Part shown: piece after piece, positions 1 to 9,800 of the stretch | How the letters are laid out: each line of letters starts with the position of its first letter | How positions within the stretch are numbered: the first letter of the stretch is position 1 | Source: Coemansia sp. RSA 922 | Lineage: Eukaryota; Kickxellomycota; Kickxellomycetes; Kickxellales; Kickxellaceae | DNA: 25,364 nt | Assembly: GCA_027577415.1 (NCBI GenBank) | Contig: JANBQS010000231.1 | Location: 1 to 25,364 of the forward strand | Reading direction: 5' to 3' | The notes under the pieces: model-generated | Told to the model about the DNA's origin: nothing | Databases searched by the model: none | Seen by the model: only the letters and a program-made list of their open reading frames with translations | Program-made: the position numbers and the translations under genes

Positions 1-818
1 TAAATCCCCCTAGTCAAAAGTAGAAGTGGTATTATTAATACCAACGGCAGCTCGGATGCTAAAAACTATATAAAAGTTTTAGCTGCTGAAAATGGCCTTG
101 CGGAGAAATTAGTAGCAACACCAGTGCAGTCTACAAGAGAGAAAATCTTATCACGCCACCTAGGGCTCAATAGATAATAGGCATTCTGTGCTGTGCAAAT
201 ATCGTGTATGAATCCCACATCGACGTAGCATGGGCAACTCGAGTTGCCAATTTGTCGGCGCTCCGAAGAGCCTGCAAGCAAACCTGCTTCTTTTTGCTAA
301 TGGCCATGGTGATTAGATGAGGTGGGCCGGCGTGGGGTGTCTCCTGGCATAGCCGCGGGATCGGGCGGCTACTCCTACTCCTCCTCATCAGCACAACACG
401 CTCCATATTGACAAGCCCGCTGATAATGTGCATGGCATTGCCACCAAGTAGGCGGTGAGCGTCAGCGGTACTCCGAGCCTATACGATTTTTCGCATAAAG
501 GCACGTATTTAGCCTGAGCTTATTAATCGAGTCCCGTGCCAATCAACCCGATTAAAATTAGCCGAGTGTCTGCAGAAAAAAATATATATAACGCGGGGCG
601 AACAGCGTCGTCGTCTAGATCCCTCCACGTTTCACTTTTGACTTCCCTCTACGCTCGAGACTCCTACTCTACTTTTGTAATTTTCAATTCAAACTTACTC
701 CGCTCATTCAGCAAACGAAGGAATTATAACGACGGCCGAGCTCACGCATTCGGAACTTGGCCCTGCTTCACGCTCTGTTCACATAATCCTATCTCGCCTA
801 TACCAACGCATACTCGCC
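1..818. other. Non-coding region upstream of first gene
   Basis: I could not assign any gene here. Short open frames exist on both strands (for example minus 167-433 and plus 536-907), but they have no recognisable domain and mixed composition. Visible structure: an inverted repeat with six-base arms at 28-42, a 16-base perfect palindrome at 233-248, and an AT run containing TATATATA at 583-590 that could belong to the promoter of the gene starting at 819. The pyrimidine-rich stretch from about 600 to 810 fits a fungal 5' leader. A distal exon of a gene outside the window cannot be excluded. Confidence 0.5.
233..248. repeat. 16-bp perfect palindrome
   Basis: GGCAACTCGAGTTGCC reads the same on both strands, with no spacer. 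It lies in non-coding DNA about 570 bases upstream of the first gene. Perfect palindromes of this length are typical of sites for dimeric DNA-binding proteins, but no factor can be named from the sequence. Confidence 0.6.
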
Positions 819-1646
819 ATGATCAGACGAGTAAGCCGAAAGCATGCTACACTGGAGCACACTGTTATACCGCCAACCAGCGACGATATGATAGTCGATA
901 TCCCTGACTTGGACCAGCAAGTATCAGTGGTGCGCAAGAGCGGCAAGAAGGGCAAGCAGTTTACTACAAAGGTAAGCTATTTTTTTTTTTGACATTGGCG
1001 TATTAGCGACTAGCTAGCTTGTGGTTAGCCAATGCTAACTTTTGGTGCTGGATCCATATGACCCTGTAAACTTTTAACTGGTGTAGGACTCGATGCTAAG
1101 CATCATCAACCAAGTCAGTCAAGTGGAAGAATCGCGGCTGGATAAGAAGATGCAGCGCCAGGTAAGCTACATGCTATGTTGGTTTCTAATGTCGGAATGG
1201 TATATATCTAAAACAGCTCACTGACGTGACATTTATCTATTATCTTTACCACTTGCGAAATGCTGTAGAAGACGATTAAGAAGCTAGTAAGCGACAAAGC
1301 GTCGCGGTCAGAGGCCAATAAGACGAAGAAGAACAGCCGCTTGGTAAGTACACTTTGTCTTGTGGCTCTATGGTTGAGGCTGTTCTTTTCTGGTACCCAT
1401 GTCGCTCATATATTTGCGCTCTATATAATCCGTACCTTGTAGGAAGAAATCAAACGGCAGCTTCGTCAGGGACACTCGCTTGCCTCACCGTTCACGCCAA
1501 ACAAGGTGGCTAAGAAGAAGAAGAAGATGTCTCGCACTCTGAGTGCCATCAATCGCGACTGGAATGACGCCTCTGCCAATGACGGCTCTGCAACAGCAGA
1601 TGGCGTGCAGAAGAAGCCGAAAAAATCCGTGTCTTTTGACGTCTAG
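819..1646 (+). CDS. Small lysine-rich protein, four exons, unidentified (possibly nucleolar)
   Basis: Exons are 819-971, 1087-1161, 1269-1343 and 1443-1646. The introns begin GTAAGC, GTAAGC and GTAAGT, end in TAG, and all fall between codons. Joined, they encode 168 residues starting MIRRVSRKHA and ending KKSVSFDV. The protein is strongly basic, with lysine clusters near residues 43-46, 124-128 and 158-161. A charged, probably helical middle (about 55-110) is rich in Lys, Arg, Glu and Gln. There is no signal peptide or membrane segment. The start is the first ATG of an open exon ending exactly at a consensus donor. Composition resembles small fungal ribosome-assembly factors of the Alb1/Slx9/Loc1 kind, but I cannot match a specific family, so a nucleolar role is inference. 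The exon structure itself is well supported, since three introns restore one frame. Confidence 0.72.
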
Positions 1647-1833
1647 TACAGATTGTTGGAACTTGGCATATGGTCTCCTGCTTTGCTGGCATACGATCCT
1701 GTTGTTGCGTTTATATATTCGTTACCTACAACATCGCTATATATATCAATTTATTGTTATAGTTAATGCGCACTTTCGGAGGTGCATCAGTTGTGATCAC
1801 GATTAGCAGATCACAATATTTGCCACGTAGGCC

Positions 1834-1840
1834 TATATAA
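1834..1840 (+). promoter_or_regulatory. TATA-like element of PDI gene
   Basis: TATATAA lies 76 bases before the ATG at 1916. A CCACG core sits just upstream at 1823-1827. CCACG is the half-site read by XBP1/ATF6-type factors in animal ER-stress elements. Its use by a fungal Hac1-type factor here is speculative. Confidence 0.4.
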
Positions 1841-1915
1841 GTGGGTGTGGTACCATGTTTTCCTAAAGTAAACTCTTGCTCTCCTTTGAAAAAATCATTT
1901 ACTCTTTTTTCGAAA

Positions 1916-3091
1916 ATGCTGTTTAACATCAAATTCGCAACTGTCGCGGCCGTTGCAGCCGTCGCGTCTGTTGCCCTGGCGGCTAGTTCTGGCGTGGTTA
2001 ACCTGACTCCCAAGAACTTTAAGCAGGTTGTCGACGGGTCCAAGGACGTCCTTGTCAAGTTCTACGCGCCTTGGTGCGGCCACTGCAAGACCATGGCAGC
2101 GGACTACGTGACCCTTGCCAATGGCTATGCGCACACTGACAACGTTGTCATTGCCGAAGTGAACGCCGACGACCACCGCGACCTGGGCACCAAGTTTGGC
2201 GTGGAGGGCTTCCCTACTCTCAAGTTCTTCCCCAAGGGCGGCGATGTGAAGACACCCGAGGACTACTCTGGTGGCCGCGACCTCGATTCGCTCTCCAACT
2301 TTGTGCGTGACAAGACCGGAGTTGCTGCGCGCATCAAGAAACCCGTCTCTCATGTCACTGAGCTCAACTACGAAAAGTTCAAGAAGCTGTCCACTGATGA
2401 AACCAAATTTGTCCTGGTCGAGTTTTACGCGCCCTGGTGCGGTCACTGCAAGAGCCTTGCTCCGATCTACGCCCAGCTGTCCGAGGTGTTCCAGAACGAC
2501 GAGCATGTGGTTATTGCCAACTACAACGCCAACGACGACGCAAAGGTCAAGACCGAGCTTAACATCGAGGGCTTCCCCACTCTTATTGCCTTCCCGGCTG
2601 GCAAGGATGCCAAGAAGCTCGAGTACGATGGCTCGCGCAGCCTTGAGGGCCTGGTCGCCTTTGTGAACGAACACGCCGGCACGCAGCGCACGACTGAGGG
2701 TATGCTCGACCAGTCTGCCGGCCGCATGGAGGCCTTGGACGCTATTGCTCGCAAGTACATTGCTGCCTCGAAGGTTCAGCGCACCAAGCTCATCGCCGCA
2801 GCCAAGGCAGCCGCCGACAAGGCCAAGGACAAGACTCAGGCCAAGCTTGCTCAGTACTACGTCAAGGTCATGGAGAAGATGAACTCCGCCTCTGACTTTG
2901 CCAGCAAGGAGGCCGAGCGCCTGACCAACATCGTCAAGAGCGGCGCCGTCAGCGCCAGCAAGCTTGATGGCTTCACAATTCGCCAGAACGTTCTCAACGT
3001 CTTCCTGGGCAAGAGTGACGAGGCCAAGAAGCAGGAGGAGGCCGAGGCCGAGGCGAAGGATGAGGCTGAGCGCCCCAAGGACGAACTCTAA
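1916..3091 (+). CDS. Protein disulfide isomerase, PDI-D/ERp38 type (two thioredoxin domains plus ERp29 C-domain)
   Basis: An ER-lumenal thiol-disulfide oxidoreductase/isomerase acting on secretory proteins, 391 residues. It starts with a signal peptide (MLFNIKFATV, then a long Ala/Val run to about residue 22). Two thioredoxin domains follow, each with an APWCGHCK active site: Cys54/Cys57 and Cys175/Cys178. Each carries the matching cis-proline segment (GFPTL at about 99-102 and 219-223). Residues about 265-370 form a helical, Lys/Ala-rich domain like the ERp29 C-terminal domain. An acidic tail ends in KDEL, an ER-retrieval signal. This order matches fungal ERp38/TigA and plant PDI-D proteins, not the longer a-b-b'-a' Pdi1. 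The frame stays open back to 1841, but the ATG at 1916 puts the signal peptide at the N terminus. No intron is needed. Confidence 0.95.
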   Translation: MLFNIKFATVAAVAAVASVALAASSGVVNLTPKNFKQVVDGSKDVLVKFYAPWCGHCKTMAADYVTLANGYAHTDNVVIAEVNADDHRDLGTKFGVEGFPTLKFFPKGGDVKTPEDYSGGRDLDSLSNFVRDKTGVAARIKKPVSHVTELNYEKFKKLSTDETKFVLVEFYAPWCGHCKSLAPIYAQLSEVFQNDEHVVIANYNANDDAKVKTELNIEGFPTLIAFPAGKDAKKLEYDGSRSLEGLVAFVNEHAGTQRTTEGMLDQSAGRMEALDAIARKYIAASKVQRTKLIAAAKAAADKAKDKTQAKLAQYYVKVMEKMNSASDFASKEAERLTNIVKSGAVSASKLDGFTIRQNVLNVFLGKSDEAKKQEEAEAEAKDEAERPKDEL

Positions 3092-3314
3092 ACTAAAACT
3101 TATGACATACCTTTATCGTTTTTTTAACCTTTGCGACAATGGATTCTTTGACTTTGCCGCAGCCATGCTTTGCTTATTGGCAACAGCTAGCCCCACAATA
3201 TTTTTGTGCGTTTGTTGCAGACAATAGCGAAACTGCTACTGGCGCGTTCAGAGTTTGGAAAAAAAAAATACTCCTGTGGCTTCTATATTATCCTGTACTG
3301 TACATTTATTCTCA

Positions 3315-4094
3315 ATGGCTACGGCAGCTAGCAGCAAAGCTTGGACTCCAGAGGTCGAACTGGCGCTGTTCATGGCTATGGTGGGTCTGCGCCCAGTTGG
3401 CATACACCGACACTTTCGCTTGATAAATATTTATACGCGTATGGTTAACCGGATCGGAAGCACAGACCTGTCCTTGAGCGACTTGAAGCACCACTTGGAC
3501 AGACTGTACAACATAAAGCTCCTGGACGAGATCGAGGCAGAAGATGACGATGCAAACAGCCAAGAGACCGACCCCGACAAGCCGGCTGCAAAGAGCAGTG
3601 CAAAAGTCAATAGCCACACAAATGATGATGCGGACGGTGGAGGTATTGACGGATCCAACAGGCCCGGTGAGGACTTGTCTGAGCCCGCCGCACATGATAC
3701 TCAAGCTCCCAGTATCGGCGCTATTGACGTATCTGATCCGCAGTTCTGGAAAAATAGCGACGCAGAGTTTGCTCTGCCCTGGGCAGAATTCGGCGCGCTC
3801 ATGGTTGAAAGAGCTGGCGCCAACGATGCTGACGAGGACGTTGAGGTGAGCTCTGTCAGCCTTTCGTCCGGGTCGACGCCAAAGGAGGCTACGCGTGAGG
3901 CTACTCCCGAACCTACGCCTGAGCCCGGGTCTAGCGATGGTCGGGCATCGCCAGTTAACAAGAGAAGACGTGGTCGGTCAGCAACGCCAGTGCCACGTAG
4001 TCGCACCAAGGCGCCAGCTGCCCCTCCCACCCCAGTGGCCGCTACTACTCGGAGCGCTGCGCCCAGCACTCGCAAACGACCCAAGAAACACTAG
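3315..4094 (+). CDS. EAF7: NuA4 subunit Eaf7 / MRGBP family (CT20)
   Basis: 259 residues. Residues 10-75 match the CT20/Eaf7 domain: WTPEVELALF (10-19), then AMVGLRPVGIHRHF (21-34), a helical stretch, and LYNIKLLDEIEAE (64-76). In yeast and animals this protein belongs to the NuA4/TIP60 histone acetyltransferase module with Eaf3/MRG15, so the product should be nuclear and chromatin-bound. The rest is low complexity: acidic at about 75-180, then Pro/Thr/Ser/Glu repeats, then a basic Arg/Lys/Pro tail ending RKRPKKH that may serve as a nuclear localisation signal. An in-frame ATG lies 60 bases upstream (3255), but the conserved domain starts only nine residues after the ATG at 3315, as expected for the family. 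The gene is intronless and converges on the ankyrin gene. Confidence 0.88.
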   Translation: MATAASSKAWTPEVELALFMAMVGLRPVGIHRHFRLINIYTRMVNRIGSTDLSLSDLKHHLDRLYNIKLLDEIEAEDDDANSQETDPDKPAAKSSAKVNSHTNDDADGGGIDGSNRPGEDLSEPAAHDTQAPSIGAIDVSDPQFWKNSDAEFALPWAEFGALMVERAGANDADEDVEVSSVSLSSGSTPKEATREATPEPTPEPGSSDGRASPVNKRRRGRSATPVPRSRTKAPAAPPTPVAATTRSAAPSTRKRPKKH

Positions 4095-4150
4095 CTTTGA
4101 AATGGTCTCAGTATATTTAATTCATTCGATTAATCTGTACCCTGTTGTTG

Positions 4151-4169
4151 TTTTTTTTTTTTTTTTTTT
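4151..4169. repeat. Poly-T tract between convergent genes
   Basis: A run of 19 T residues sits in the 84-base gap between the EAF7 and ankyrin stop codons. It is likely part of the 3' untranslated or terminator region shared by the convergent pair. Its exact length may be affected by sequencing error. Confidence 0.6.
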
Positions 4170-4178
4170 GGCCGGTAT

Positions 4179-4853
4179 TCATTTGCTCTGAGGTGGCTGG
4201 CCGGATATCGAGTCGTTGTCTTGCGATACTCTGTCGGTTGACGTGGCTACGGTGGCCGCTACTGTATCGTCAGCATTGCTGTCAGTCGAGTTGCGCAGGT
4301 TCTGCATAATGTACTTTGTCACCATCGCTCGAAGCGCCTCCTCGTCTGTCTCGCTGTTCTCGTCCACCTGCTGCATGATCCAGTTCGACAGATCCTCGAG
4401 CTTTGACCCAGACATGCTATCGTCCCTGGCATTGATCTGCTCAGTCTCCTGCACCTCTTGCAAAACTGGCACGGGGATGTTTAGCTTGGCGCAGATCAGC
4501 TCTGTCACCTCTGTCGCTTCGTTCTCAAGCGTGGTATGTACGGGGCTCAGACCTTCGTCATTTTCGGCTTCGGGGTTAGCGCCGTTATCGAGCAGGAGCT
4601 GCGCGCATTCCAAGTCTTCGCAAATATGTAGCGGAGTGTCGCCATCGTTGTCGGTAATGTTTACGTCGCCTCCATTTTTAATAAGAAACTCCAACAACTT
4701 TGGCTGCTTCCACGAAGCTGCTGCGTGTAGGGGCGTGTAGCCGTTCTCATCCTTGGCGTTGACCAGCGTCCTGTCGGCCTCTACTAGTTGTTCCACACGA
4801 GCCATGTCGCCGTCGCCCGTGGCCGTCCATATATTCTCGTCCTGCTTGGTCAT
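4179..4853 (-). CDS. Ankyrin-repeat protein (yeast YCR051W-like)
   Basis: 224 residues. The first about 130 form ankyrin repeats: a degenerate first repeat (about 6-34), then typical GYTPLHAAA (38-46), GDTPLHICED (71-80) and a weaker GLSPVHTTLE (101-110). Ankyrin repeats mediate protein binding and no catalytic motif is present. The remaining about 95 residues are acidic and Ser/Thr/Asp-rich with one probable helix around 150-185. Overall size and layout resemble the small cytosolic/nuclear ankyrin proteins of yeast (YCR051W) and fission yeast, whose function is poorly known. That match is from memory of the family and is moderate. The start is the first ATG of the frame, six codons before NIWTATGDGD, consistent with a solenoid cap at the N terminus. 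No introns. It is divergent from the ACSF3-like gene. Confidence 0.85.
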   Translation of the reverse strand: MTKQDENIWTATGDGDMARVEQLVEADRTLVNAKDENGYTPLHAAASWKQPKLLEFLIKNGGDVNITDNDGDTPLHICEDLECAQLLLDNGANPEAENDEGLSPVHTTLENEATEVTELICAKLNIPVPVLQEVQETEQINARDDSMSGSKLEDLSNWIMQQVDENSETDEEALRAMVTKYIMQNLRNSTDSNADDTVAATVATSTDRVSQDNDSISGQPPQSK

Positions 4854-5202
4854 ATGCCGTATAGGTATTAAAAAGGTATAAAAAAAAAGTGCGTAGAAGA
4901 AAAGTTTTGAAAAAAAGAAAGAAAAAAAAAACTTTGCTGCCCAATTCGCTCAACCCAGCCACTGGACATAATATGGCCTTAATATGGGCAACATGTGAAA
5001 GCTTCTGACCAGAAGAGAGATATCGTAGTCGTCACAGATAGCAGGATCCTCCAAAAGTCGTGATACACAGCACTGAAAAAGGAAAAGAAAAGAAAAAAGC
5101 CCTACTGCCACTGCACCAATAAAGGAGATAGCAGTACGGGAAAACATATGCACCCTTCTTCTCCTTTGCTTTCTATCTACATATCACTTTACATATTTAA
5201 CC
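4854..5202. promoter_or_regulatory. Divergent promoter region, ankyrin and ACSF3-like genes
   Basis: A 349-base gap between the starts of two divergent genes. It contains A-rich runs (4868-4930), which are pyrimidine tracts on the minus strand, and a CT-rich stretch (5153-5180) before the plus-strand ATG. The minus-strand frame 4950-5153 could encode 67 residues with one hydrophobic segment. Part of it overlaps a pyrimidine run ending in CAG that resembles a 3' splice site. I do not call it a gene. Confidence 0.45.
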
Positions 5203-6807
5203 ATGCTAAGCGCTGGAAGGGCTCTTAGCCGCGGTATTAGGCAGCAGTCCCAGCGCGGGCTAGCAAACTTAGCCATGTTCGCCGCAGCGAAAATGCTTGC
5301 ACAGTCGCAAAGCCCGTCCACGCCTTTAAAGGCTGCCATTGTCGATGAAGCCGGATCACACTCATACGCAGACCTTTTAGGCGATGCGCGCAAGGTCCGT
5401 GCTGCACTCGGCAACAAAGACCACCTAGGAGCTAGCATAGCTATGCTAATGCCGAACAGCTACGAGTATGCAGCGGTCCAGTGGGGTATCTGGGCATCGG
5501 GCGGCGCAGCTGTGCCTCTGAGCCCCATGCACCCTGAGCGGGAACTCGAGTACTTTATCTCAAACTCCAATGCTCGCTATCTGATCTGCCACCCGGCTTT
5601 GCTCTCCAACGTCCAACCAGCGCTCAGTAGGCTGGACCAGTCAGTGCAAGTGATTATGTCAGACAGCATCATGGAAATGGCCCAGATCGAGAGCATCGAC
5701 GATGTTGTTATAGACGAGAACCAGAGCGCTTTGTTTATCTACACCAGTGGAACCACTGGCAAGCCCAAGGGCGTGGTACACACGCATGCAACTATTGCAG
5801 CGCAAGTCAGTGCGCTTCATAAGGCCTGGGGATGGACTGCCGACGACTGCCTACTACACATGCTGCCGTTGCACCATATCCACGGCATAGTAGTAGCACT
5901 GTGCGCAGCTCTATGGACTGGCGCGACTACCGAGATGATGCCAAAGTTTGACAAGGATAAGATGTGGTCCCGGATCATCGACGGCCCGCAAGACATCTCG
6001 ATACTCATGGGCGTGCCAACCATGTACTCGCGCCTACTACAGGCGCTAGACGCAATGCCGACTGAGCGCCAGCGTGCCGCAAGCAACGCGATGAGCAGGC
6101 TGCGGCTGACTGTCTCGGGCTCAGCGGCTCTGCCCACATCGGTGTTTAAGCAGTGGCAGCAAGCAACGAGTCAAGTAATGCTAGAGCGCTACGGCATGTC
6201 TGAGATCGGGATGGCCCTGTCCAACGATGCCGCCAACCCCACTGCACGAAGAGCAGGGTCTGTCGGCAAGCCACTGCCAAGCGTGGATGTCCGTCTGGCA
6301 GACTCCAGCAACGCCGACGTGACCAATGTGCCTGGCGCCTCGGGCATGATCCAAGTCAAGGGACCCAGTGTATTTACCGAGTACTATGGTCTTCCCGACA
6401 AGACTGCCAAGGAGTTTACCAAAGACGGCTGGTTTATCACTGGCGACATTGGCACTCGCGACGCCGAGGGCCGGTACTACATCATGGGCCGCGAGAGCGT
6501 CGACATAATAAAGTCGGGCGGATACAAGCTGTCTGCGCTAGAGATTGAGCGTGAGCTTCTGGACCACCCGAGCATAGTCGACGTCGCCGTCGTTGGCATC
6601 CCCAGTGAAGAGTGGGGCGAAGCGGTTGCTGCTGCTGTCGTCTTGCGAGCAGGAGCTTTGCTCTCCATCGACGACTTGAAGCCCTGGTGCTACGCACGCA
6701 TGGCCCACTACAAGGCTCCAAAGCAGCTCTGCGCTGTCGATACGCTGCCTCGAAATCTCATGGGCAAACTAGATAAAAAGGCTGTTAAAAGGTTGTTTGT
6801 GGATTAA
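5203..6807 (+). CDS. Acyl-CoA synthetase, ACSF3-type (probable mitochondrial malonate--CoA ligase)
   Basis: 534 residues of the ANL (AMP-binding) superfamily, forming an acyl-CoA from a carboxylate, ATP and CoA through an acyl-adenylate. The phosphate loop is YTSGTTGKPKG (180-190). Further core motifs are SGSAALP (305-311), ERYGMSEIGMALS (328-340), TGD (413-415), the hinge GRESVDIIKSGGYK (429-442), and the C-terminal catalytic lysine in NLMGKLDKK (Lys522). The ERYGMSEIGMALS form and the C-terminal end are typical of ACSF3 and plant AAE13, which activate malonate for mitochondrial fatty-acid synthesis. The malonate specificity is inferred from overall resemblance. The first about 30 residues are rich in Arg, Ser and Ala without acidic residues, suggesting a mitochondrial presequence. 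No introns. Length is normal for the family. Confidence 0.9.
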   Translation: MLSAGRALSRGIRQQSQRGLANLAMFAAAKMLAQSQSPSTPLKAAIVDEAGSHSYADLLGDARKVRAALGNKDHLGASIAMLMPNSYEYAAVQWGIWASGGAAVPLSPMHPERELEYFISNSNARYLICHPALLSNVQPALSRLDQSVQVIMSDSIMEMAQIESIDDVVIDENQSALFIYTSGTTGKPKGVVHTHATIAAQVSALHKAWGWTADDCLLHMLPLHHIHGIVVALCAALWTGATTEMMPKFDKDKMWSRIIDGPQDISILMGVPTMYSRLLQALDAMPTERQRAASNAMSRLRLTVSGSAALPTSVFKQWQQATSQVMLERYGMSEIGMALSNDAANPTARRAGSVGKPLPSVDVRLADSSNADVTNVPGASGMIQVKGPSVFTEYYGLPDKTAKEFTKDGWFITGDIGTRDAEGRYYIMGRESVDIIKSGGYKLSALEIERELLDHPSIVDVAVVGIPSEEWGEAVAAAVVLRAGALLSIDDLKPWCYARMAHYKAPKQLCAVDTLPRNLMGKLDKKAVKRLFVD

Positions 6808-6851
6808 TATTAGAATTAAAGTTATACACATATCTCTCTCCTCCCCACGAT

Positions 6852-9800
6852 CTATTCAGCGTCATCGGCGGGGCGTGGCTCCTTTCCGCCCGACTCACTA
6901 GCCATAGCCACAGTAGGCGCAGGCGAAGGGTCGCTGGGCCGATCCGATCCCTCGCTCGTATCTTTTACCACCTGCTGAGCCTCACTCTTCGCCGAGTCTT
7001 TGGCATCGGCCTTGTTATTTTGCAGCTGTTCGTATTCGCTTGCAAGTCTGATCGCCAGCCTCATCATGGAGTTGCGCTTCTCCCGCATAAGCCCAGTGTT
7101 GAACCAGGCTCGCATGTCAGCACCATTCAGCGCATGCGACATAAACATGGTCGGATCTTTGAGAAAGTTCTCGATATACTGCAGCAGAAACACGCCACAG
7201 TCACACAAGTTAGTTTGTAGCGGAACTTTGGCGTACTTTCCAACCATGGCTTCTGCCACGTCCGCGGGGTGGTGCTTATAGTTGGCCTCAGCTTGCATGT
7301 AGCCCCGAAGCAAGCCAAACGTCGGCTGATGGCGATTTCCCAACGAGTCAAGGATGATAATACTCGGCGTCGTCTCTGGATCTACATATTTTGACTTGGC
7401 CTTTAACGCGTCTGTGGCGGCAGTCTCGGATAACGGCATGGCCTCGCACGACAAGTCGATAACATGTGGTGGTGGTAGTGGTGGTCTGTCACTAACAAGA
7501 GACGTGTTATCGCTTTTGCCCAAGTTCAAGTCCAACTTTAGGTCAGTCTCGAGCTCCGATGTGGATGGCGTCAGTGCCGACCGAGGCGAAGACGACTTTG
7601 CCTGTGACAATACCGCACCAGCATTTACCATGTCCTCTTTAGCCGGAGACTCGTCCATTTCAATGTCCACATCGCTACTGCCATCCTCCGGCAGAGGTGG
7701 AAATAAGTCTTCTTCCTTGGCTGGACTGGGTTCGCTCGACAGCAGTGAGGTAAAGGGTGACGACGGCGGGGGAAGATCTACAGTGAGCGGTGTAGCTGGC
7801 TTGCCAGCTGGCTCTTCCAAACTAGCAGCACCGATATCGCTACGACTAGGATCGCTGTCTGGGACCTCAAGCTTAGCAGGTAGCATAGCGCGTGGATTAG
7901 CGATGATGGCCAAGTACCAGTGAATGTTCTCGTTGATGGGCACAAAGATATAATCCTTGCCAAACAGATCCACGCTTGCTGTCCACTTTTTGAGCTGGCT
8001 GTACACGACGCCCATCGGATCCTCGTCGCCGTCGCAAGCAATGGCTCGGCTGCGCTGCGAGAGCTTTTTGAAGAAAAAGGTGTTGAAAAAGAAGCACCTT
8101 TCGTACAGCTTAGCGTCGGTGGTGCGCAAGTTCTCGCCAATGTAACGCATATAGAACTCTATAATCGTGTCATTGAGGAACTCACCCGAGCGCAATCGGT
8201 ATATATCCGAGCCACCTACATGTATCGGCTTGGCTCCCTCGGGCGGGTACTCGAATCTGAGCGAAGAGATATCGACGCCAACCTTTTGGTGCTGAACAAC
8301 AAAGTCGTCGTCATCGCTTCGGCTATTGTAGTCCTCCTCGAGCGAGGAAGACGGCTCGGCCATGTTGCCCAGGTTGGGTTTTCGCAGGTCGTAGCTACTA
8401 CACGCGGTAGAAAAAAATGAAGGCGAACTTATACGTCGTGCTGCCTGGCTCGAGAGCGTCCGCTTGCTCGACATACTCGGCTCGTCCCACAAAGCGTCGT
8501 CCGCGATTTTGCTCCTGCCTCGAGTCCGCTCGCCAATGCTGCTTGCGTAGGCGGTTGAGACTGAGTTAACCGAGCTCCAATACGGTGATTTGGTTACGCT
8601 TGGCCCCTGATTAGCACCAATAGAAGACAAAATGCTGCGGCCAGTGCTTTGCAGAGGCATGCTACTGTTGGCCGTGCCATTAACGGGTTTGTCGGCACAG
8701 CTGTCGTCGTCTGAGGAAATGAGGTCGATGCTGGTTGGCTTGGTGAGCTCACTGGCGTACTTTTGGAAGACGCTCGCATCCATCGTTGCAAACGCAATAT
8801 CCTTGCCAAAGCTCTCCTGAAGCCGAGCAAAGGCAGTCTTGTCGCCCTTTGCCTGTATATCCCAACACAGGTATATCAAGCAGCGGCTCTTGTCGTCGCA
8901 AGACGGGTCAAACACGTCCTCTTCAAACAGCGACTCCATAGTGTCGTTGGGTATCATGCACATGACAGCCAGGTTCCGTTGCTCGTTGTACTCCAGCGCC
9001 GATATATCCGCGACGCTGATCTTCATAAGCTCATTACTCTCCCGTAGCCCTGATATCTCCATAGTCCGCTGCACGTATCTGATGGTGAGCTTCAAGTGCT
9101 TGGCTGGATCCTTGGTGGGGTTGGCCGCATGCGTATCAGCTATTTGGACGTGGTTGCCAATTCGAACGCCTCGCAGCAGGAATGACTTGGTTGGCACATT
9201 GGCCAGCCGCTGCTGAGGCTGCTTCTGCGGTGAAGACTTTGATAGTCGGCGACCCTGCGGCTTCAATGGCGGCGAAATTGCTGGCCTCGGTGGTGGAGAT
9301 GGCGAGCGTAGGTCTATCAGCCCACTGGCAATCGTTCGACGTCGGTGGGCCATCGGAGACCCTGATGTCGATCCAGAATCCTGATAAATACTCGCTAACG
9401 GGTCGCGCGACCGCCCGACAGGTATCTTCCACCCCGCATTTGGCGTAGGGGGCTTTGTACTGCTTCCCAAGTCTGACGTGCCAATGCGTCCGACGCTGTT
9501 GGATTGCCCTTCCTTGTCATCGTCGTCGGTAGCACGGTGTGTCTTAGGGCGGAGTTGGTTAACAAGCTTCTCGGCCGGCTGGCCGGCTCGTTGGTTGCTG
9601 TTTCTCGCAAATGATGGCAAAGAGAAAAAGTCCTGAGGCTTGGGGGAGGATATGACAACAGGCTTGCTACTGAACCCGGCAAGGCTTCGCTGCACCCTCC
9701 CAGATGACACGACCTCCTCCGAATCCCCTAAAGCCGGTGTTTTGCAGACGCGCATCGAGCTCGAACCTTGCAAAGCGGCAGACTTTGGCTCATCGCCGCT

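Noticed and set aside
536..907. Plus-strand open frame (123 codons) overlapping the first exon at 819
   Set aside because: It is in a different frame from the spliced gene, which has three consistent introns, and its product looks random.
1895..2674. Minus-strand open frame (259 codons) opposite the PDI gene
   Set aside because: Antisense shadow of a conserved two-domain thioredoxin protein, with no recognisable domain of its own.
7354..7923. Plus-strand Ser/Gly-rich open frame (189 codons)
   Set aside because: Antisense to the low-complexity insertion of the ULP2-like protease; composition is the mirror of the Ser/Pro/Asp-rich coding strand.
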